A stretch of 64,000 bases of DNA. It comes from Sipunculus nudus. Taxonomy: Eukaryota; Annelida; Sipuncula; Golfingiida; Sipunculidae. How positions within the stretch are numbered: position 1 is the first letter of the stretch; every line of letters starts with the position of its first letter. Shown piece by piece: positions 55,380 through 64,000 of this stretch. The position numbers were made by a program, and so were the translations under genes. The stretch spans positions 46,778,079 through 46,842,078 of the forward strand of contig CM049309.1 in the NCBI GenBank assembly GCA_026874595.1. Reading direction: 5' to 3'. Below the pieces are notes generated by a model that saw only the letters and a list, made by a program, of their open reading frames with translations, ran no database searches and was not told the DNA's origin.

Positions 55380-58300
55380 ATGATTAGCTCCAAACGAGGT
55401 AAGATCTCTCTAAAATCACGGGTTTAAAACTTGAGATAACTGTCACAACATTGAGTTTGACAGCTGAGCACCATTCAACAGGTGTCCAATTTCAGATTGA
55501 TGGTGAAATCGGGCACTGTGTGCTTGTCATGGGGTTAAATCCAATAATATTTAGTTATCTTTGTCTGATTTTTAACCTTAAATGATGTTGTATAGCTTGA
55601 CAAGATAATTATCGATACAGCAGTGTTTTTTGCCTTTAAATGGCCTTGGTGTTTTGACAGTGTCGGCACGCGGTGCGGGGCATCGAGCCGTGCAAGACGA
55701 CGCGGGAGAAACTAGGTCACAGACGGACTTGTGTTTACACATGGCCATTTCAAATGGGGCGCCACTTGCAACACAATTGTCAAGCATATTTACAACCATT
55801 TCTTGGGGAGATTGCACTGTTTTCAAGACATACCTGAGACAGTGCGAATAATATTGTGCTTTTGCATCCCAAATCTGCCCCTTGTTGACATTTTCAAGCA
55901 GTGACATTGTCATTTGTCCCACACCGAAGCCCGACAGGTTGAGGTTAGTTCACTGACAATACGAGTTGTAGAACCTTTACTATATCATATTTGTCACGAA
56001 GTGTCATTATTTTTATCATAATTATATTTTTACCATATTTTGCTTCTGTTATTTTATACATGGTCGAACAGAATAGTTTTAATACATTTGGGCATTTATA
56101 AAGAAGAATCGTCATTTATTTGCCATCCATTTTCAAACACAAGTCTGATCAGTGCTTTTTTCTAAAGAATGCGGCCAAATTTTATCAAGCCGTGCATTTT
56201 GGGCTATTTATTCATCCTCATGACATCAGGGTCAAACAGACTCTTGTAATGATGTGTTTTATTTGATGCTATCCACTAATCCAGTTCAATCATAGGTTTA
56301 TATTATGATTTAATAACAAGATTAAATATATACCTTAAATAAGTCATAGGTCATGAGATTTTTTTTATATAATTTAGTATACTGGGCATAATAGTGTATA
56401 AGTTTCACTAGTGAAACATTTACTCTTCACAGGTGGCATGAAATGTCATAACTCATTAATCATTTAAAATAAAATGTCATAAGGATTACATACAGGAAGG
56501 TGTTGCCTTCTTTAACCAAGATACAGTTACTGAGGTAAAAATGATTCCTGCTGTGAACAGAAAAAACAGGCTTTTAAAGATGACCAGTTGTTTATGAGGC
56601 TATGGTATTCATGAAATGCAGGGTTCTCTCCAGGAAATGGTGTCTGTCAAGATATTTTTCTGAAACCATTTCCTCACACCTAACCATAGTTAAAATAAAC
56701 TTGTGCAGGGTCAGATCAGTGGTGTGAAAGAAAACCTAAACCTAGCTTCCTGCACTAATACCATAAATAGAAGGTGACTGACTGTAGAAAAAATCGTAAC
56801 TTCTTTATGATTCATGAAAACTTGGCAAGTACACCCTCCCTAAAACAAACGCAGTCTCATTCAACTGTCTTGTTATAATAATGGAGAACACTGATTGTAT
56901 TAATTTATCAATACATAGAAGCAAGACAATATTTGAAGCAGGTGGAAAAGAGACGATGTGTCTGTAAGCAGATCTTGATTTATAGGAAACATTTGCATTC
57001 AGCCAAAATTAACTGATACTGTGAAAGTTTACTAAGTACCTAAAGTGGCTAAGTACCTTAAACACACAGACACCCCAACGGGTGAGTTCATAAACCTGAA
57101 TTAAATTAATAGAAACGGAGACTGCTTCAGCTGCTGATTTCTACCCCTCTCTTTGTCTAGATATGATACTCAACGATCTGGTCAGAAATGTTGGGCTCTT
57201 GCTAACCCACCCTCCAATTTATACCCTTCACACCGTGACCAGCTGAAATTGTTTCACAGTAAAATGTGCAGGCAGGGCCTGTGGATTACAAATTGGCAAG
57301 TATTATATTATGAACAGACCACTGTGTGGGATGGGGATAGATAGTAGAGGTGGTGTATGCTCAGGATTATTTGATGGTTCAGAATGTCAGTCACTTAGGT
57401 ATACCATCTTCCTAGACACAGGCAAGGATGGAACAGAATATTACTCGAAGTAACAGCTTCTGATAATTCAGGTTTATATACTGACAGGTTTACCATCTGC
57501 TAGGCTATTTAGGCCTTTATCCAAGGCCTCTTACATTAAAACCCAATATATAAATGTGAAAGCCACAAGACCATCTGGGTCAGAGACCGGATCTATGCAA
57601 AATTTGCTAATACTATCGTTTGCTATAGTCAGTAAGAATGGTGAAAAGGCTCCCTTGTTATTGGTACAATTTTCTTTGTGAATCAGAAATGCTTAGGTGG
57701 TTAAGGGGAAATAATGAGGGATGGGCTGTGAAATGGAAATTCCCCTGTCTCTTGTTCAAAACCGGGCCTGAACCTCTAAGGCAAAATGATGAAATTGTGA
57801 TGTCCTTATGCCAGGTTTTAACTTCTTAATTTTTCCAAGTCCTGTGCTTACAAAAATCTGAATCAAGAATGTTCATTAATGTCAAACTTCATTCTGTCAT
57901 AATCATATAGTAATCTTCATCCTAATAATGTAGGCAATGTTACAAACACATCATGGACCTGTACTTTGTAAAAAAAACATGCTGTGACTCTTTATTCTTG
58001 TTGAGTAAAAGGAAAGATGTATCTCATTTCTCCTGTTATGATTGATTGTGGCTGTGCAAGATCAGTGACCAGTTTGCATTAACTAGCCGATCATCAGTTA
58101 TAATGGATCATTGACTCTTTAGTGTTGATGTCTAATAAAAAAGTCAAAGAGAGCAGTGTTATAGAATGTATCCTCTCCCAGTTCACCTACTGCGGTTGGA
58201 CTTTTATTTGGTGACCAGGTTCAGATCTCAATATTCACCACATATAGCAAAAATGTGGAATATCAAAACCACACAAAGATGAATTATTGAACAAAGACCA

Positions 58301-59631
58301 TCAGTCCTGGAACATAATTTTATATGAACATTTATTTGTGTTTTATAGAGCGTGATAGCCCAGAGATGTGGGGTTTCACGGAAGCAGATGATGGGCTTGA
58401 TGACTTTGATGGTAACCCCAACAAGAAGCGTCGTGGTAACCTGCCCAAGGAATCTGTACAGATTCTGAAAGCTTGGTTGTATGAACACCGCTATAACGCA
58501 TACCCAACAGATCAAGAGAAGTTGGATTTGTCTCAGAGAGCTAATCTCACCGTATTACAGGTTGGTTTTCCTCAGTTTTTTTTTTTGCTTTTAATACACA
58601 TGACACAGATTCAAAATATTGATATAGATTGTATTGATATAACATTGCCTGTGAGGTTCGTTTTAAAATTTTAAAAGAAAACCTTTTATGTGCACTTCCT
58701 AACAAAATTTTGTTCATCATATTTCCTTATATTGTCATAACAAGAACCTTCTGAGTAACAGCAACAGGATACAAGCTGTTTTGGTGGATTTAAAAAATTT
58801 AATTGTCTTGGCATTGGCCTTGTCAACACCTAAAAAGTGAAGTATTGTTTATCCATTTTCTTAAACTTGACTAAAAATAGTCATATCTTGATTTATATTT
58901 ATTGTTTTGCAATGTACCACAAGGTGTTTAAAAACAATTTCATATACATCTGCTCTCTTAATGAATAGCTTTATTTTTGTTACTAAGTCAGATGAAAATA
59001 TGGATGAAATTAAGCAATGCTGGTTGTTTTGTAAGTCATTTCTGTGCAGTTTTTGGCTGGTATACATTGTTTATTTTAACATCACACTTTTTTTTTCCTT
59101 TGACAGGTTTGTAACTGGTTTATCAACGCTCGGCGTAGGATTCTACCAGAGATCATTAAACGAGAAGGAAACGACCCAAACCAGTACACTATCACCAGGA
59201 GACAGAAAGGACACACTCCTGCTAAACTTACTACAGTGCCAAACAGTCTGTACCTCCGGTCGCCTTCCCATGATTCCACAGGCCAGTTATCTCCCACAGT
59301 CACCTCCGAAACAGACTGTGGTAACTCGGATCCAGAAGAGGAATATCGTCAGCGTTTGTCTGATGGTTTTGACAGTGAGGGTAGTGATGGCAGCACTGGA
59401 GTTTCCCGACAAACGACTACACCACCGTTTAGGATAGGTGGTTCACATCCATCATGTGTAACTCACTCTCCCCGTCACAAACACTCCAACGTAACCTCCA
59501 GTCATAATAAACAACCAGATCTGCAAAACTGTTTTCAAATACTTGTGGACATTGCTGTAAAACAGCTCCATGAGTTGGAACGACAGAAAGAGATTGTGGA
59601 GCCCAGCTCAGGTGCTAATCTCCGGCCATAA
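55380..59631 (+). CDS. TGIF: TGIF-type TALE homeobox transcription factor
   Basis: Three coding exons: 55380-55398 (MISSKR plus one base, donor GTAAGA), 58349-58560 and 59107-59631 (stop TAA). Phases join exactly and give about 251 residues. The acidic N-terminus is followed by a TALE homeodomain (about residues 32-95): [20 protein letters not shown], the three-residue-loop hallmark YNAYP, and recognition helix [11 protein letters not shown], then [10 protein letters not shown] as in TGIF. The C-terminus has [16 protein letters not shown] (about 220-235), matching the FQ.LVDVAL.RA.E.E repression motif of TGIF1/2. The intron between VLQ and VCNWF splits the homeobox as in vertebrate TGIF genes. 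TGIF proteins are nuclear repressors that bind TGTCA-type sites and restrain Smad/retinoid signalling. No PLDLS CtBP motif is seen. Length is between human TGIF2 (237) and TGIF1 (272). An alternative first exon cannot be excluded. Confidence 0.95.
55399..58348 (+). other. TGIF intron 1
   Basis: 2.95 kb between GAG|GTAAGA and TTTTATAG|AGCG. No other gene or clear repeat family is recognised. The open frames on either strand near 55600-55920 have no family signature. Confidence 0.85.
58561..59106 (+). other. TGIF intron 2 (inside the homeobox)
   Basis: 546 bp between CTACAG... donor GTTGGT (weak, non-consensus GTTGGT rather than GTRAGT) and acceptor CTTTGACAG. It interrupts the homeodomain before the third helix. 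Confidence 0.9.
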
Positions 59632-62345
59632 ATCTCAACTTGTGATATTTACATGATCATATCAGAACATGCATACTCATTATTATTACATCACACAGGA
59701 ATTGGATACCACCCTCACGTTGTTGGCCAGTTGTGTGCATTTTGATATATACAACTGAAACCACATTGGTCACAACAGGATAACTTGGTCTAGAACTCAC
59801 TCACTGCCAGACATTGCCCAGCTTTTATTTTGTTGTATACAAAAGCATTTTTATGTGGATTATATATCACTTTTAGTCTTCAATGAAACACAATTAGAAA
59901 AAAATGTTGTTTTATGATAACAAGACTGTGATATATTTCTCACGGTTGTATGAATGGTAGATTTTATGGAAGCAAGGTCTTCCAGAAAATCAAACAAGGG
60001 GATGTAGTATGATGGTTTATTGGGGTTTATGAATTACATGTTTGATAATAGATAATCATACAGACATGTTACTATAGATTGTTATATAATGCCTTTATTG
60101 AAAGCACCATGTTATTAATGTATAATGATTGCATATAATGTGGTACACCCAGCGCACAATATCTGATCCCATCTGTACATATTGCTGTATTTATTACTGT
60201 GTATGATATACGCAAAATACCTTATATTATAGTGTACAGGGTTTCTCTACAGTTGCAAGAAGTGCATTTTAGGGAAATAACAGCAACAGCTACCTGGGTT
60301 GAATTGTTTTCATACTTTTCTCAAACCCAGATCCTAAAATTCTACTAAATGAATCCATGATGCATTTAAAATACAGTTGAAACAATTAATTTTATGAAAC
60401 TAATGATTCACTAACATTCTGCCATTTTCAGGTGAATGTAAGGGTCTAGCTTTTTTAGTTCTGTTTAATTGCAGGTTTAAAATGTTTTTAATTTCATCTT
60501 TCCTTCATGAAATTTGGATGAACAATTCCTGAACCACAGCTTTAACTTGGGACCAATTAAGCACATACAGAGTACTATTTTGTACATTGAAATCATTTAG
60601 TTGTAAGCATCTAGTATAGTGGTAGCAGTTCTTTTAGTTTATTCACTGATATAGTTTTAAATATACCTCTGTCCATTTCATGAATATACCTCATTGCCAG
60701 AACATATACACATTGATACAAAATATACTCGCAGACATAAAGAGTACATGTATAAAATTTGTATTTGAATCTGATACAGGTATTAGAGAAAATGTGGGTA
60801 TTGTTGGCAAGGTTTTGATTCCTTACTATACTGCTTCTGCCAGATGAAGCAGTTGGGTTCTTAGCTCATTAGAAAATGCTGTAACAGACTGGTATAGTTC
60901 CCACTTTGAATCGATGATGGCATTACAGTTAGTGCAGTTAGCCTCCATGGAAACTGTTGTAGCTTGTGGATGATGGACACACTGTAAATTGTTGTTTAAT
61001 ATAATTATAGGATATGTTCCCACCGGAAAGTGTAACAGTCCAGATCCTACCGGAAAGTAATACATTGTACAGGTTCATGTCTCAAAGAAAAAGTGTTGCA
61101 TGGGTTCATGTACCCAACAGTTTTAACAGGTGGGATCTTATCCCACTAGAAAGTGTTTCAACAGATTGGTTCTTATCCCACTAGAAAATTTTGCAGTAAG
61201 ATGGGTTATGTTTCCACAAGAAAGGGTTTCAACAAATGGATTCAGTTCCCACAAGAAAGTTTTGCAGTAAGATGGGTTATGTATCCACTGAAGTGTTGCA
61301 ACAGGTGACTTCTGCTTTCACTGCACAGTGTTGCAACAGATGGACTGTTTATAACTATTCCACCAGGAATTGTTGAGGCACTGTACTCATTGGAAAGTGT
61401 TGTATGTTATTTGTTCATGCACTTGATGGAAAGGGTTGTTCTGCTAAGATAGGTGACTGGAGCATCTGTGATGAGTTTACATGTATATAGAAATGGCAGG
61501 CACCATATTCTCAAAGTTATCCAGATATTTTGATCAGCAGCATTAAATAATATTATTATGTAAACCATGAGCATTTATATATAAATGTGCTGTTGCACAT
61601 TGATTTAAAAGATAAACTTAGAGAAATGATAACGTTTATTAAATCACCTAAATGGTTATGGGATGTTTGAGCTGGTTCGGGTAACAATTCTGAAAGGAAT
61701 ATCTAGATAAGATTAATATTTTGCACTTTCAAGCTTCTGTTGCCATATTCCCCCCCCCCCCCCCCAGAAGCATAATATAACTTAATAAGTTATAATTAGG
61801 GTAAAAGAAAAAAGGTACAATTTAAGTATTATCAGTTGTCTCGCATATTAACTGATATCCTTTAAACCAGACAGAAGTGTGTGGGATTGTATCATGTTTT
61901 TCCATCAGGGATTTAATTTCAAGTTAAAAAACTTATTTTATCACCAGATATTATCACCTCCGCACAGAGGTTGGATTCTCTCCATAGAATGAAATCCAAA
62001 AATGGTATTACCAATAAATTCTGGTATTTTCTTAAGTTTTAAATGCAGTAATATACAGTCTCATGATTTTCAGTATTTGTAATACAGTATTTTTTTCAGG
62101 CTTGTTAAGCTGTATGTTTGTGAGAAGGTGGATTGCACAATCATGTGAAATATCCAAACCATAATGAAACCATTTGTGCCTCTGAATTTTGTCCACAGAT
62201 GGCAGCACTCAGCATTAAAGCACAGCAATATTTTCAGATGTAAATAATATATATTTGCTAGTCAAACTTTTGTATATTTCCAAAGTAGCTTTATTTAGGA
62301 TTAAGAAACATTCATGCTCTTTGAAATAAATATTTTGAATAAAAT
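59632..62345 (+). other. Probable TGIF 3' UTR and downstream sequence
   Basis: No coding region. The nearest well-formed poly(A) context is at 62325-62372, so up to 2.7 kb may be 3' UTR. It contains a degenerate ~36-bp tandem repeat (61015-61440) and a 17-bp poly-C run (61749). Confidence 0.4.
61015..61440 (+). repeat. Degenerate ~36-bp tandem repeat downstream of TGIF
   Basis: Unit TCCCACTAGAAAGTGTTTCA then ACAGATGGGTT.T.T. Clear copies start at about 61142, 61178, 61212, 61248 and 61285 (spacing 34-37), with weaker ones back to 61018 and forward to about 61430. Two alternating unit types (GTGTTTCAACAGAT and TTTTGCAGTAAGATGGG) suggest a 72-bp dimer. Confidence 0.7.
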
Positions 62346-62372
62346 TTTCAGTGTTACTTGTTCTGTGTTCTG
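62325..62372 (+). terminator. Candidate TGIF poly(A) site
   Basis: AATAAA at 62325-62330 and again at 62338-62343, followed by a GT-rich stretch GTGTTACTTGTTCTGTGTTC (62351-62370), the expected arrangement for cleavage and polyadenylation. Confidence 0.45.
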
Positions 62373-64000
62373 AACTTGGTGGTTGCCCTCCTGAAATGAC
62401 CACTGAGGCTGTATTGTCTATTCAGATAAAACAGATTCCTCAATGTCCCAATACCCTTAAGTCATATTTCAGACACTACTTGGCTTTCAGGAAAGAATAC
62501 AAGTAAAATGTGTTGTCAATTTATTTTCACCTTTCATGGTTTCATAATTCCAGCTAGTCGCTCCAAGCCAAATCTGTTCCTGGCTCAGTCTTATAACAGA
62601 GCAGTTGGAATATGCTTAACTGACTTTCACAAGCTGCTTAGCTACTGCAGAGACCATAATTTTTATAATCAACTTTAAGAACCTTTTTGGGAAATTTTTA
62701 CCTTGCCAGAAAATGTATATGAATTGACATATTGTAAAGGCTTCAGCATGAAACAGTCTCACAGTAAACACATTTAATACAGACTTGCTGAGAATGATCT
62801 CAAGTTCCCCCCCCCCCCCCCTTTAAAAAAAACAGACTTTGTAGTACAATATTCCTCTCCCAGGGGGCTCCACTGTAATCAAGCTCCTATGACTGAATTA
62901 AATGCATCCTGACAGTGAAGTAAAGGCAAATTAAAGAAACCCAAGCTTACAACTACTTAAAAAGACAGGCCATTGAGCAGCTATGTTTCATCTGCAGCTG
63001 TGAAAAAAACTTCTTAATGCTTATGGGTTTAACATACAAAGATAAAAGGATCTCAAACTTTTATTTCTAAAGCTGACTTTGACAAAAAGAAAAGTGGATC
63101 ACACCTGTTGACCACCCCACTAAGACCACTATTTTTGGTGCCAGACTAATGTAAATCATCATCTAAACCTGCTATCATAACCTCTTTGGCTGGTCATGCA
63201 GGTAGGCCGGTTAGCAAGAGTTCACTGTATTTTGTACCTTTACTTTAAAAGTTTAAACATTCGTGCTCTCCTGAAATTGTAGAATGTCCAATAATTGGCC
63301 AACAAACTGTTGCTCAATTTTGCCAGATGTTCAAAGGGATGCCCTTAAAAAACATGAAACAGCAAGGTTTATGTGGTGCTTCTTGTTTTCTTCAAGGATG
63401 TTTATGCATCAACCTTGAGCACTTCTTTTGTACTTGTGTGCAGGTATAGTTTTGTTTGTGGAATTTGCAATCCTTTTCCAGTTCTCAACATGACACCCAG
63501 AAGTTTATAGGGGAGTTGGCCTGGCCAGATCTCCAGAAGGAAGAGTGTTTATAAAGAAACTCCTGAATCCTGGCATACATTTTTTGGTAATTAAGAATTG
63601 TGACATTTGTTCTTAGAAATGCCTGGACAGGTTTCCCAGCAATCATGTTCACCTTGCAGGACTACACATTGCTGATGATGTTAATCTTATGTGACTTTTC
63701 AAACTATTTGAAGTGTCCCAATTTTCACTTCAGTGTAGTCACGGACATACACCCAATGACCATGCAGGATTTTACCATATTACGGTCATTAGGTAATATG
63801 CTACTTGTAAAGAGAAATGTTAAGGATTCATGACTTTTTCAGCGCTTAAAGGAATTTCTTTTCTTTTTTTAAATATTCAAATGTGGCATAACAGCAACAA
63901 ACAAACAAGGATAATAATGTGTAATAATAAATAACAACTTGCATATGAAAGTAATCATATTTAATACAAAAAAAGAATGCTGCCTCAAGGCAACATGTTA
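62373..64000. other. Intergenic, no gene seen
   Basis: AT-rich sequence with a poly-C/poly-A run at 62809-62830. The open frame at 63600-63833 has no recognisable motif. Confidence 0.5.

Noticed and set aside
55578-55922. 114-codon minus-strand ORF in TGIF intron 1
   Set aside because: No recognisable domain, no splice or poly(A) support, and a biased composition.
58907-59437. 176-codon plus-strand ORF across TGIF intron 2 and exon 3
   Set aside because: Wrong frame through the homeobox exon; the [11 protein letters not shown] frame is the real one.

Overview
This is eukaryotic, AT-rich, mostly non-coding DNA with spliced genes, (TA)n microsatellites, poly-G/poly-C runs and many transposable elements. 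An intron-containing TGIF homeobox gene, a NASP-like gene fragment, tRNA-derived SINEs, L2/CR1-type reverse transcriptases and abundant Helentron-associated (pearl/HINE-like) repeats with ~140-bp-based tandem cores and (GTCY)n microsatellites suggest a lophotrochozoan, most likely a bivalve mollusc. The species assignment is inference.

Layout. 1-12 kb: scattered small DNA transposons (a ~339-bp MITE, hAT-like elements, one with a perfect 8-bp target duplication), a broken L2/CR1 reverse transcriptase, and the 3' end of one unrecognised membrane-protein-like gene on the minus strand. 12-37 kb: a repeat province of five HINE-like elements with shared ends, in nested or neighbouring arrays. These carry a 281-bp dimeric tandem repeat built on the palindrome GGTGGCGCCACC, a separate 339-bp tandem repeat, a GTCY microsatellite, subterminal inverted repeats and a terminal palindrome. 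An L2 reverse transcriptase has inserted into one of the arrays. 37.9-49.6 kb: minus-strand exons for the C-terminal part of the histone chaperone NASP, with a pogo/Tigger remnant, a sixth HINE-like element and a 4.2-kb LTR retrotransposon without recognisable coding capacity in its introns. 50-54.4 kb: inverted-repeat elements nested inside one another. 55.2-62.3 kb: a complete TGIF-type TALE homeobox gene on the plus strand (three coding exons) with a long 3' region.

TGIF is the one gene that looks whole: it would encode a nuclear transcriptional repressor of about 251 residues. The NASP exons are in good splice register with each other, but the first one visible contains a frame break, and no exons for the TPR histone-binding domain are visible upstream. 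NASP is therefore either interrupted, mis-assembled, or a partial copy. The most unusual content is the HINE-like family: 11 to 12 element ends all abut T residues (T-T insertion), and a paralogous empty site is present inside the same window.
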